DNA from: Amphritea atlantica
Lineage (GTDB): Bacteria > Pseudomonadota > Gammaproteobacteria > Pseudomonadales > Balneatricaceae
DNA: 64,000 nucleotides
NCBI GenBank assembly: GCA_024397875.1
Contig: CP073344.1
Location: 2,781,001-2,845,000 of the forward strand
Direction of reading: 5' to 3'
Both the position numbers and the translations under genes were made by a program. The notes beneath the pieces are model-generated. The model searched no databases. It was not told the DNA's origin and was given only the letters and a program-made list of their open reading frames with translations. This document shows, piece after piece, positions 9,129 through 16,974 of the stretch. How positions within the stretch are numbered: the first letter of the stretch is position 1; every line of letters starts with the position of its first letter.

Positions 9129-9263
9129 AGTTATAGTGCCCTTTGGCACTATAACTCCCAGGCACTATAATTCTGGAAATCCGATAAACCAAAAGCCATC
9201 TTTATATTATATATCAGCAGGTTAGCACTAGCTAAGAGAGGCATCTTACAGAATTATAGTGCT
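9129..9263. repeat. Inverted repeats upstream of the IS91 transposase
   Basis: A perfect hairpin AGTTATAGTGCC-CTTT-GGCACTATAACT spans 9129-9156. A related 14-bp inverted pair, GCACTATAATTCTG at 9162-9175 and CAGAATTATAGTGC at 9250-9263, follows. All four arms share TATAGTGC. They may mark the terminal region of the IS91 element or a second recombination site. Confidence 0.55.
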
Positions 9264-9416
9264 TCCAGAGGCCGCGTCCCTGCCATAAACTTGCCTCAAT
9301 CATAATACCCATATTCAGTTGAATCAAAGAGTTAGTTCACTATTTTCAGTGTTCAAGGGAAAGGGGGTCCCCTGAATTGAAGAAATATAGGGGACAGACT
9401 TACTTTTAAGTTTTTC

Positions 9417-9472
9417 CTAGCCACTCGCAAGTTGCGAAGCAACGTCTAGCCAGGTGCGCAGCACCGATCTAG
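9417..9472. repeat. Tandem hairpin repeats with CTAGC spacers, array 2
   Basis: Hairpins GTTGC-GAA-GCAAC (9431-9443) and GGTGC-GCA-GCACC (9453-9465) alternate with CTAGC. This is the inverse-orientation counterpart of the array at 6345-6406. The nearby GGGGACAGACTTACTTTTAAG (about 9392-9411) belongs to a class of intergenic sequence often seen with REP-type repeats. Confidence 0.55.
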
Positions 9473-9521
9473 CGAGCGGCGCAGCTGCGTTCTGCTTTTT
9501 TACGTTCTCGATTATCCAAAC

Positions 9522-9553
9522 ATAAAAAAACGGAGCCAGTAGGCTCCGTTTTC
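9522..9553 (-). terminator. Rho-independent terminator of the etf operon
   Basis: The 9-bp stem AACGGAGCC/GGCTCCGTT (9529-9537 and 9542-9550) has a 4-nt loop and, on the minus strand, is followed by seven T residues. It lies about 130 bp after the ETF-QO stop codon. Confidence 0.8.
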
Positions 9554-9557
9554 TGTC

Positions 9558-9676
9558 TGAAACGTTATGAGCGCAGGTTCAGCAAGGCAGAAATTCCCGA
9601 ATAAGCGGAGTGTACGACTGTACATGAGCATTGTTCGGGAATTTCTAACGCCGCTGAGGCAAGCGCAATAGTTTCA
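9558..9676. repeat. Long imperfect inverted repeat at the 3' end of the ETF-QO gene
   Basis: The perfect 12-bp arms GAAATTCCCGAA (9590-9601) and TTCGGGAATTTC (9634-9645) are nested in outer imperfect arms from TGAAAC (9558) to GTTTCA (9676), giving an almost continuous hairpin of about 119 nt around TGTAC-rich sequence. It ends one base before the ETF-QO stop codon. It may be a dispersed REP/MITE-like element or an mRNA-stabilising structure; only one copy is in this window. Confidence 0.65.
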
Positions 9677-9677
9677 G

Positions 9678-11327
9678 TTACATATTTGGATAATTCGGCC
9701 CACCGCCGCCTTCAGGCGCCACCCAGGTAATATTCTGGGCCGGGTCTTTGATATCACAGGTTTTACAGTGCACACAGTTCTGGCTGTTGATCTGGAAGAC
9801 TTTATCCCCCGCATCGTTTTCCAGCACTTCATACACCCCGGCAGGACAGTAACGCTGCGCCGGTTCATTGAACTTCGGCAGGTTCTGCATCAGCGGGATA
9901 GTATTGTCTTTCAGCTTCAGGTGACAGGGCTGGTTTTCCTCATGGTTGGTGTTGGAAATGAACACCGAGGAGGGTTTATCAAAACTCAGCACGCCATCCG
10001 GCTTCGGATAGCTGATTACAGCACATTCAGACGCTGGCTTCAGCTGGGCGTAGTCCTGATGGTTATCACGGATGGTAAACGGCAGGCTGAAGATGTTCTG
10101 ATCGATAAAGTTCAGGGCGCCACCGATCATGGTGCCGTATTTGTGCAGCGCCGGACCGAAGTTACGGCTGCTGTACAGCTCGTCATAGACCCAGGAGTTC
10201 TTGAAGTTTTCGCCGTAGGCAGTCAGGTCGTTGCCGCCCTCATCGCCACCAATCAGTGCGCTAAAGATGGTTTCTGCAGCGACCATACCGGACTTCATCG
10301 CGGTATGGGTGCCCTTGATCTTGGCGAAGTTCAGGGTACCGGCATCGCAACCCAGCAGCAGTGCGCCGGGCATGGTCATCTTCGGCAGTGCGTTGAAGCC
10401 GCCCTTGGTGATGGCACGGGCACCGTAGGAGACCCGCTTACCGCCTTGCAGATACTGGGAGATCAGCGGGTGATGTTTCATCCGCTGGAACTCATCAAAC
10501 GGGCTCAGATGCGGGTTTTCGTAGTTCAGATCGGTGATCAGACCCACCACCACCTGGTTGTCTTCGGCGTGGTAGAGGAAGAAACCACCGCTGGCATTCG
10601 CTTCACTCAGCGGCCAGCCAGCACCGTGCAGCACCAGACCGGGCTGGTGCTTGTCGGCGGGGATATCCCACAGCTCTTTAATACCGATGCCGTAGTGCTG
10701 GGCATCGGCCTCTTTATCCAGTTCAAACCTGGCAAGCAGCTCTTTACCCAGGTGGCCGCGGCAACCTTCGGTAAAGATGGTGTATTTAGCCAGCAGATCC
10801 ATACCCGGCATATAGCTGTCTTTCTGTTCGCCGTTCTCATCCAGCCCCATATCACCGGTGCCGATACCGGCGACCCGGCCATCATCGCCGTAGATAATGT
10901 GCGAGGCAGGGAAGCCGGGGAAGATCTCGACTCCCAGTTGTTCCGCCTGTTCCGCCAGCCAGCGGCACAGGTTGCCTACACTGGCGATATAATTGCCGTG
11001 GTTGTGCATGGTTTTTGGCACAAAACCGTTCGGAATCTTCGTGGCCTTTTCATCACTTTTCAGCAGGTAGATCTGATCTTCGGTGACTTCGGTTTTAAGC
11101 GGTGCGCCCTGCGCTTGCCACTCTGGGAACAGCTCATCCAGGGCGCGGGGTTCAACCACCGCGCCGGAGAGAATATGTCCGCCCACCTCGGCACCTTTTT
11201 CGACCACACAGACCATCAGTTCCTGCCCGGCTTCATTCGCCTGCTGCATCAGGCGGCAGGCAGTTGATAATCCGGCCGGTCCGGCACCGACTATGACAAC
11301 ATCAAACTCCATCGACTCTCTTTGCAT
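9678..11327 (-). CDS. Electron transfer flavoprotein-ubiquinone oxidoreductase
   Basis: A 549-residue membrane-associated flavoenzyme that passes electrons from reduced ETF to ubiquinone. The N-terminal FAD motif VVIVGAGPAGLS is at about residues 9-20, and the C-terminal [4Fe-4S] site lies in YCPAGVYE...NCVHCKTCDIKDP. Length and both cofactor sites match the family. The MQRESMEF start is the usual one for gammaproteobacterial homologues and has GAGG upstream. It is the last gene of the etfB-etfA-acyl-CoA dehydrogenase-ETF-QO group on this strand, so it probably serves fatty-acid beta-oxidation. Confidence 0.96.
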   Translation of the reverse strand: MQRESMEFDVVIVGAGPAGLSTACRLMQQANEAGQELMVCVVEKGAEVGGHILSGAVVEPRALDELFPEWQAQGAPLKTEVTEDQIYLLKSDEKATKIPNGFVPKTMHNHGNYIASVGNLCRWLAEQAEQLGVEIFPGFPASHIIYGDDGRVAGIGTGDMGLDENGEQKDSYMPGMDLLAKYTIFTEGCRGHLGKELLARFELDKEADAQHYGIGIKELWDIPADKHQPGLVLHGAGWPLSEANASGGFFLYHAEDNQVVVGLITDLNYENPHLSPFDEFQRMKHHPLISQYLQGGKRVSYGARAITKGGFNALPKMTMPGALLLGCDAGTLNFAKIKGTHTAMKSGMVAAETIFSALIGGDEGGNDLTAYGENFKNSWVYDELYSSRNFGPALHKYGTMIGGALNFIDQNIFSLPFTIRDNHQDYAQLKPASECAVISYPKPDGVLSFDKPSSVFISNTNHEENQPCHLKLKDNTIPLMQNLPKFNEPAQRYCPAGVYEVLENDAGDKVFQINSQNCVHCKTCDIKDPAQNITWVAPEGGGGPNYPNM

Positions 11328-11351
11328 TATTCTTATCCTCGGTTACCGGTG

Positions 11352-13097
11352 TTAAAACTGCTCTTCGTCCAGCTGCATAATGCTTTCACTGCCCGCCATC
11401 ACGGAGGCGAGACAGGACTGGGTGCGTGGCAGCATATGTTCACAGAAGAACCGGGCAGTTGCCAGCTTGGACTGCAAAAATTCCGGATTACCTTCACCAG
11501 CCTCAAGCCTGGCTTGTGCCTGCAGGGCACTCTTCGCCATCAGCCAGCCACCACAGAGGAAACCAAACAACATCATAAAGTTTACGCTGGCACTGCCCGG
11601 TGCATTTTTATCCGCTGCACTATCCAGCAACCACTGGCGTGCGGCAATACCATTATCGAGTGATGTACGGCACTGCTGTGCCGCCAGGGTGAACTGCCCG
11701 CCGAGTGATTCAAACCGGCTGATATCGGCAGCCATCTCATCCAGCAGCGCCTGCAGGGATTCGCCGCCGTTCACCAGTGTCTTACGACCCACCAGATCCA
11801 GTGCCTGAATACCGGTGGTGCCTTCATAGATCGTCAGAATCCGGGCATCACGGTAGAACTGTGCCGCGCCGGTCTCTTCGATAAAGCCCATTCCACCGTG
11901 AATCTGCACCCCCAGATAGGTAAGTTCCTGGGCAAACTCGGTTACCCAGCCTTTGACGATCGGGGTCAGCAGCTCAACCCGGGCAGCGTTGCCCCGGTCA
12001 GCTTCTGCCGCGGCCACCAGACAGAGGGCCCGCATCGCTTCGGTGCCCGACTTCATCGTCATCAGCATGCGGCGAACATCGGGGAAACGGATAATCGGAT
12101 AGCGACTGCCATCTTTATTGCTGCCCTGAATCCGGTCTTTGGCATACTGCAGCGCATGCTGATAGGCGGCTTCAGAGACTGCCAGGCCCTGCAGGCCCAC
12201 GCCCTGACGTGCATGATTCATCATGGTGAACATATACGTCAGGCCTTTGTTCTCTTCGCCCACCAGATAGCCCACAGCTCCGCCGTTGTCACCAAAACTC
12301 ATGACGCAGGTCGGGCTGCCGTGGATACCCAGCTTATGTTCCAGAGACACCGCATAGGCGTCGTTACGTTCAGCCGGGTTACCGTTTTCATCCAGCAGGA
12401 ATTTCGGCACGATAAACAGTGAGATACCTTTCACGCCCGCTGGCGCATCCGGCAGACGAGCCAGCACCAGGTGAACGATATTATCGGTCATCTGATGATC
12501 ACCCCAGGTGATAAAAATCTTCTGGCCGGTGATCAGATAGTGATCGCCGTTCGGTACCGCTTTGGTCTTTACCGCGGCCAGATCGGTTCCCGCATCGGAC
12601 TCGGTCAGGTTCATGGTACCGGTCCACTCACCACTGACCAGTTTGGTCAGGTAATGCTCTTTCAGCTCATCACTACCATGGTGACTGATCGATTCAATCG
12701 CCCCTTGGCTCAGTAACGGGCAGAGTGCAAACGACAGGTTGGCAGTCTGCCAGACTTCGTTAACCGCAGTGCCCAGGACGTTGGGCAGATTTTGTCCGCC
12801 AAACTCCTCGGCAGCGGTCAGAGTGGCCCAGCCCCCCTCAACATACTCCTTATACGCCTCAGCAAAGCCTTCCGTCTGCTGTACACCCTGTTCATCCAAT
12901 CGCGGATGATTCAGATCACCGGTACGGTTCAGCGGTGCCAGCATTCCAGAGCCCAGCTTGCCTGCTTCGGTGAGAATAACCGATGCCAGCTCGCTGTTGA
13001 TATCTTCCAGTCCGGCGTCAGCACACAGCTGGTCGAACTGTACCAGTTCATTCAGAACAAACTCGGCATCTGTAAGGGGGTGCTTATAGTCACTCAT
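11352..13097 (-). CDS. Acyl-CoA dehydrogenase
   Basis: A 581-residue FAD-dependent acyl-CoA dehydrogenase of the long bacterial type with an extra C-terminal domain (about residues 470-581). Characteristic segments are MNLTESDAGTDL, YLITGQKIFITWGDH, GVGLQGLA and, near the active site, RDARILTIYEGTTGIQA. It introduces the alpha-beta double bond into an acyl-CoA and gives electrons to ETF. It lies between etfA and the ETF-QO gene, 24 bp from each neighbour, consistent with one operon. Chain-length preference is not visible. Confidence 0.94.
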   Translation of the reverse strand: MSDYKHPLTDAEFVLNELVQFDQLCADAGLEDINSELASVILTEAGKLGSGMLAPLNRTGDLNHPRLDEQGVQQTEGFAEAYKEYVEGGWATLTAAEEFGGQNLPNVLGTAVNEVWQTANLSFALCPLLSQGAIESISHHGSDELKEHYLTKLVSGEWTGTMNLTESDAGTDLAAVKTKAVPNGDHYLITGQKIFITWGDHQMTDNIVHLVLARLPDAPAGVKGISLFIVPKFLLDENGNPAERNDAYAVSLEHKLGIHGSPTCVMSFGDNGGAVGYLVGEENKGLTYMFTMMNHARQGVGLQGLAVSEAAYQHALQYAKDRIQGSNKDGSRYPIIRFPDVRRMLMTMKSGTEAMRALCLVAAAEADRGNAARVELLTPIVKGWVTEFAQELTYLGVQIHGGMGFIEETGAAQFYRDARILTIYEGTTGIQALDLVGRKTLVNGGESLQALLDEMAADISRFESLGGQFTLAAQQCRTSLDNGIAARQWLLDSAADKNAPGSASVNFMMLFGFLCGGWLMAKSALQAQARLEAGEGNPEFLQSKLATARFFCEHMLPRTQSCLASVMAGSESIMQLDEEQF

Positions 13098-13120
13098 GGT
13101 CTTTACCTGTAATGTAGTTT

Positions 13121-14050
13121 TTAGATCTGGCCAGACAGTTCCGGTACGGCATCAAACAGATCGGCAACCAGTCCATAATCAGCAACGGAGAAGATTGGCG
13201 CTTCTTCATCCTTGTTGATAGCCACAATAACTTTAGAATCTTTCATACCGGCCAGATGCTGAATCGCACCGGAGATACCCACCGCGATATAAAGATCCGG
13301 GGCAACCACCTTACCGGTCTGACCCACCTGCATATCATTCGGCACAAAGCCTGCGTCTACCGCAGCCCGGGAAGCGCCAACCGCCGCACCCAGCTTATCG
13401 GCCAGGCCGTAAAGCATGTCGAAGTTTTCGCCATTACCCATACCCCGGCCACCGGAAACGATAACCGATGCAGCAGTCAGCTCGGGACGATCAGATTTCG
13501 CCAGCGCTTCGCCAACAAAACGGGAAGATCCGGCATCGCATACTTCGGCAACCGCCTCAATTGCTGCGCTGCCACCCTCTGCTGCCACTGCATCAAACGC
13601 AGTCCCACGAATGGTCAGCAGTTTAACGGTATCTTCAGTTTTCACTGTGGCGATAGCGTTACCCGCATAAATCGGACGCTGGAACGTATCGGCAGACTCA
13701 ACCGCGATCACGTCAGACAGCTGATTGACATCCAGCAGTGCGGCAACCCGTGGCAGGTAGTTCTTACCATTGGTGGTCGCAGGCGCCAGAATATGGCTGT
13801 GACCGCTGACCAGTGCAACAATCAGCTTGGCCATGTTTTCCGCCAGTTGATGCTCATAAGCGGCATTATCGGCCAGTAAAACTTTAGCGACAGACGGAAT
13901 CGCAGCCGCTGCGTCGGCAACCGCCTGACAGTTATGACCCGCCACCAGCAGTTCAATATCACCACCGATCTGCTGTGCAGCAGCCAGGGTATTCAGGGTT
14001 GCAGGCTTAAGTGCCTGGTTATCATGTTCAGCTATTACCAGAATTGTCAT
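13121..14050 (-). CDS. etfA: Electron transfer flavoprotein alpha subunit
   Basis: A 309-residue EtfA beginning [17 protein letters not shown] lies just upstream of this ATG, which is preferred over an in-frame TTG five codons earlier. The C-terminal FAD-binding part is clear: [33 protein letters not shown] and NKDEEAPIF. It pairs with EtfB, whose stop codon is 11 bp upstream. The heterodimer carries electrons from acyl-CoA dehydrogenases to ETF-QO, and all partners are encoded in this cluster. Confidence 0.96.
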   Translation of the reverse strand: MTILVIAEHDNQALKPATLNTLAAAQQIGGDIELLVAGHNCQAVADAAAAIPSVAKVLLADNAAYEHQLAENMAKLIVALVSGHSHILAPATTNGKNYLPRVAALLDVNQLSDVIAVESADTFQRPIYAGNAIATVKTEDTVKLLTIRGTAFDAVAAEGGSAAIEAVAEVCDAGSSRFVGEALAKSDRPELTAASVIVSGGRGMGNGENFDMLYGLADKLGAAVGASRAAVDAGFVPNDMQVGQTGKVVAPDLYIAVGISGAIQHLAGMKDSKVIVAINKDEEAPIFSVADYGLVADLFDAVPELSGQI

Positions 14051-14061
14051 CTGCCCGCTCC

Positions 14062-14811
14062 TCAAACTACTTTTGCTTCGTTTTTCAGCTTATCCACCAG
14101 CTCGCTGACTGATGCCACCTTGATACCCGCCTGGCGCTCCGCCGGTGGGTTAACCGCAACCAGAGTCACTTTGTTGCCAACTTCAACCCCCAGGTCAGCC
14201 GGAGCTTTAACCTCCAGAGGCTTACGCTTGGCTTTCATGATGTTGGGCAGGGAGGCGTAACGAGGCTCGTTCAGACGCAGATCAGTAGTAATAACCGCCG
14301 GCAGATCCAGCTCCAGAGTCTGCAAACCGCCGTCGATTTCACGGGTCACCTGTACCTTATCCCCTTCAACCTTAACTTCAGAGGCGAAGGTTGCCTGAGG
14401 ATAATCCAGCAGCGCCGCCAGCATCTGACCGGTCTGGTTGTTATCGGAATCGATTGACTGCTTACCCATGATGACCAGCTGAGGCTGCTCTTCCTGAACC
14501 ACAGCTTTGAGCAACTTAGCCGCAGACAATGCATCAGGCGCAGAATCGGTTTCAATCTGAATGCCGCGATCAGCCCCCAGTGCCAGTGCGGTGCGAATCT
14601 GTTCCTGGCAGGCTTTGTCTCCGATAGATACCGCGATAATTTCGCTTGCGATACCCGCCTCCTTCAGACGAACCGCCTCTTCTACAGCGATTTCACAGAA
14701 TGGATTCATTGCCATTTTCACGTTAGACAGATCAACATCACTGTTATCGGACTTAACCCGCACTTTAACGTTGTAGTCGATAACACGTTTTACCGGAACA
14801 AGTATCTTCAT
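14062..14811 (-). CDS. etfB: Electron transfer flavoprotein beta subunit
   Basis: A 249-residue EtfB starting at the canonical [16 protein letters not shown] three codons upstream is possible but less likely. The AMP-binding region, conserved [21 protein letters not shown] and the C-terminal [10 protein letters not shown] segment are present. It is the first gene of the etf operon and is divergent from an AraC regulator; repeated TCGGACA boxes lie in the shared promoter region. Confidence 0.96.
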   Translation of the reverse strand: MKILVPVKRVIDYNVKVRVKSDNSDVDLSNVKMAMNPFCEIAVEEAVRLKEAGIASEIIAVSIGDKACQEQIRTALALGADRGIQIETDSAPDALSAAKLLKAVVQEEQPQLVIMGKQSIDSDNNQTGQMLAALLDYPQATFASEVKVEGDKVQVTREIDGGLQTLELDLPAVITTDLRLNEPRYASLPNIMKAKRKPLEVKAPADLGVEVGNKVTLVAVNPPAERQAGIKVASVSELVDKLKNEAKVV

Positions 14812-14868
14812 AGCACTCACTTTTAGATTGCGGTTTCTTATTAACGTCTAGTTTGCCTGTTGCCAGAC

Positions 14869-14978
14869 AGGACAACAATAACGAAAAAAGCCTTATATTT
14901 GATATTTTCGGACACAACTAACCATTTAATTTCGGATATTTCTGATAGTATCGGACAAACGGCTCCATTATAGGACAA
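14869..14978. promoter_or_regulatory. Phased direct repeats between etfB and araC
   Basis: TCGGACA-like heptamers occur at 14908 (TCGGACA), 14932 (TCGGATA), 14951 (TCGGACA) and 14971 (TAGGACA), 19-24 bp apart, with AGGACAACA at 14869 repeated at 14972. Direct repeats about two helical turns apart are typical of AraC-family half-sites, so I infer binding by the adjacent regulator. Confidence 0.5.
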
Positions 14979-15005
14979 CACGTTAATGTTTCTGGTACAC
15001 AGTTT

Positions 15006-16016
15006 ATGAGCTATAACCATCACTCCATCTCGATCCACTTTGCCAATGCGATGCTCAAAGGCGCACGCCTGAACGGGCTTAATGAACAGCAACTGTTGCG
15101 GGAGGCCGGGCTTAACAGTGAACTGCTAAGAAACCATGAAGTCCGTATCACCCCGATGCAACTGAGCCGGCTGGTACAATCGATCCTGCGCCATAGCGAT
15201 GATGATTATCTCGGCCTCGCCAGTCCCCCCTGCCGTTTCGGCATATTCGCGCTGATGTGCCGCATGGTGATCCATTGCACCGACCTGCAGCAGGTTTTCA
15301 CCCAGGCGGTGCATTTTTATAACCTGCTGGTACCGGCATCCCATATGACCATCACCGAAACGGGCGACCAGGTGATTTTCACTCTGGACCTGACGCATCC
15401 GGAAAAAGATCCGGACCACGCCCTGATCGACTTTCTGATGCTGCTGTGGCACCGCTTTCCCAGCTGGCTGATTGGCCAGCGAATCCCGCTGAAACAGGTC
15501 GGCTTTCGCCATGCCAAACCGGCGCACTTCGAGGAGTACCGGTTAATGTTTCCCTGCCCGGCTGTTTTCAATCAGCCGCATAACAGCCTGACTTTTGACC
15601 GGAGCATCATGAACGCGCCGGTAGTGCAGACACTGCAAAATCTTAGCAGCTATCTCAGGCGCGCACCGCTGGACTGGTTTAAACGTCAATCCTATTACCC
15701 GGTTTACACCCGCAAGGTGATGGACTACCTCGAAAATGCCGAATCGATGGTCGATACCAGTATGGAAGATATCGCCAGCCAGCTGCATACCACCTCCCGG
15801 ACCCTGCGCCGCAAACTCGATGAAGAGGGCACCAGCTTTCAGGAGCTCAAAGATGGTGTTCGCCGGGATGAAGCGATCCACCTGCTCAGCCAGCCCAACC
15901 TGCCTATCTCCAAGATCGCCAGACTACTCGGTTTTGCCGAAGCGGCGGCCTTTACCCGGGCATTCAAACACTGGACCGGCATCTCTCCAAGCACCTACCG
16001 TAAATCAAAAGGCTGA
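15006..16016 (+). CDS. AraC-family regulator divergent from the etf operon
   Basis: A 336-residue regulator with an N-terminal ligand-binding region of the AraC 'arabinose-binding-like' (OruR/ArgR-type) class, about residues 20-210, and a C-terminal AraC DNA-binding domain. The latter has two helix-turn-helix elements: SMEDIASQLHTTSRTLRRKL and PISKIARLLGFAEAAAFTRAFKHWTG. It lies 195 bp from etfB in the opposite direction, with phased repeats between them, so it likely controls the etf/acyl-CoA dehydrogenase operon, perhaps in response to fatty acids. Confidence 0.9.
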   Translation: MSYNHHSISIHFANAMLKGARLNGLNEQQLLREAGLNSELLRNHEVRITPMQLSRLVQSILRHSDDDYLGLASPPCRFGIFALMCRMVIHCTDLQQVFTQAVHFYNLLVPASHMTITETGDQVIFTLDLTHPEKDPDHALIDFLMLLWHRFPSWLIGQRIPLKQVGFRHAKPAHFEEYRLMFPCPAVFNQPHNSLTFDRSIMNAPVVQTLQNLSSYLRRAPLDWFKRQSYYPVYTRKVMDYLENAESMVDTSMEDIASQLHTTSRTLRRKLDEEGTSFQELKDGVRRDEAIHLLSQPNLPISKIARLLGFAEAAAFTRAFKHWTGISPSTYRKSKG

Positions 16017-16148
16017 GCCCCACCTGTCCGATTTAATCAAAACACTGACTGTTCAGGCTATCGTCAAGAACACCCTAAAATCGCACAATGGTGGTCCCTG
16101 AGTTACTTGTTTACTCATTGGTTCACGCCCTTAGAGCCATATGATGTT

Positions 16149-16180
16149 GCCGGTCCTGCCTTACAGAGACCGGCTTTTTT
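16149..16180 (+). terminator. Terminator after the AraC gene
   Basis: Stem GCCGGTC (16149-16155) and GACCGGC (16168-16174) with a 12-nt loop, followed by six T residues. The rest of the 337-bp gap shows no ORF I trust. A weaker GGGGCC hairpin with T-run on the minus strand near 16203-16225 could end the EtfB-like gene. Confidence 0.75.
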
Positions 16181-16353
16181 ATCCGTTAAAAAATTCTCAG
16201 AAAAAAAAGGCCCCTTTCAGAGCCATAAAAGTCTGATGCTAATCTGCATAGCAGGGCATCACATCAGATGGTGCTACTCCATAATCTTACATTTTCAAGC
16301 CGCTCAGATTCAGCGCCTGAAATAGATATCCGGCAGCAGTATATAAACTGCTT

Positions 16354-16893
16354 TCATCCAGAAAGAACCTGATACTTACCGAAGCCCGACGCTTTGCCAC
16401 GCTCGGAACATCCTGTGTCATCAGACTCGGACTTTAACAACGACACCCTGACGGTATGCATACCATTGCCAATTTCACGAATCACCAGGGTGCGATAAAG
16501 CTGTCCCTGAAGCGGGACCGACTGCGACAGTCGAAACTCCAGCAACTCAGCCAGCATATTCCCCAGCTGACTCTGACGGTCATTATCGCCCCGACCGATA
16601 AAAATCAGATCGGGGGATTCCATATGAATTATGCCGATAAACTGTTCCGCCAGTTCCATCAGACCGGGACAGCGATCACAGGCCCGGAACAACGTATAAT
16701 CAACGCCCTGCCGCAGCAGCCTGACACGCAGAGTCTCGCTTAAAGGCTGTCCGATTGCGACAACTTTAATCTCTTGCGCACGGCCACTCAGTTTCAGTTT
16801 TAACGCTTCGCTGATACTCTCCAGCGCCTGATTCCCCAGAACAGCTTTATCTCCTTCTGAGGCTTCGGGTGTCAGTATTACGGTGATCTTCAT
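16354..16893 (-). CDS. Short EtfB-like protein
   Basis: About 179 residues starting MKITVILTPEASEG (an upstream ATG seven codons earlier is possible). The layout follows EtfB: a beta strand at the N-terminus, EIKVVAIGQPLSETLRVRLLRQGVDYTLF, and PDLIFIGRGDNDRQSQLGNMLAELL in place of the [21 protein letters not shown] of the real EtfB. It lacks the last 70 or so residues of EtfB, including the RKPLE segment. It sits between the etf cluster and an acyl-CoA synthetase. It may be a degenerate or repurposed electron-transfer protein; function unknown. Confidence 0.65.
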   Translation of the reverse strand: MKITVILTPEASEGDKAVLGNQALESISEALKLKLSGRAQEIKVVAIGQPLSETLRVRLLRQGVDYTLFRACDRCPGLMELAEQFIGIIHMESPDLIFIGRGDNDRQSQLGNMLAELLEFRLSQSVPLQGQLYRTLVIREIGNGMHTVRVSLLKSESDDTGCSERGKASGFGKYQVLSG

Positions 16894-16974
16894 TATTATT
16901 TTTCCGTCTGACATTGAGTTGCGGAGAAGCGAGGCTCCTCCGCAGGACCCTCCGCACGAGCTACCCGCGCAGAC

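Noticed and set aside
6300..9500. Repeats considered as a CRISPR array
   Set aside because: Repeat units are short hairpins of varied sequence without constant spacers, and there are no cas genes.
9768..11267. 499-codon open frame antisense to the ETF-QO gene
   Set aside because: Shadow frame: the minus-strand ETF-QO is a full-length conserved enzyme, while this translation has no recognisable domain and a low-complexity His/Gln/Val composition typical of antisense frames.
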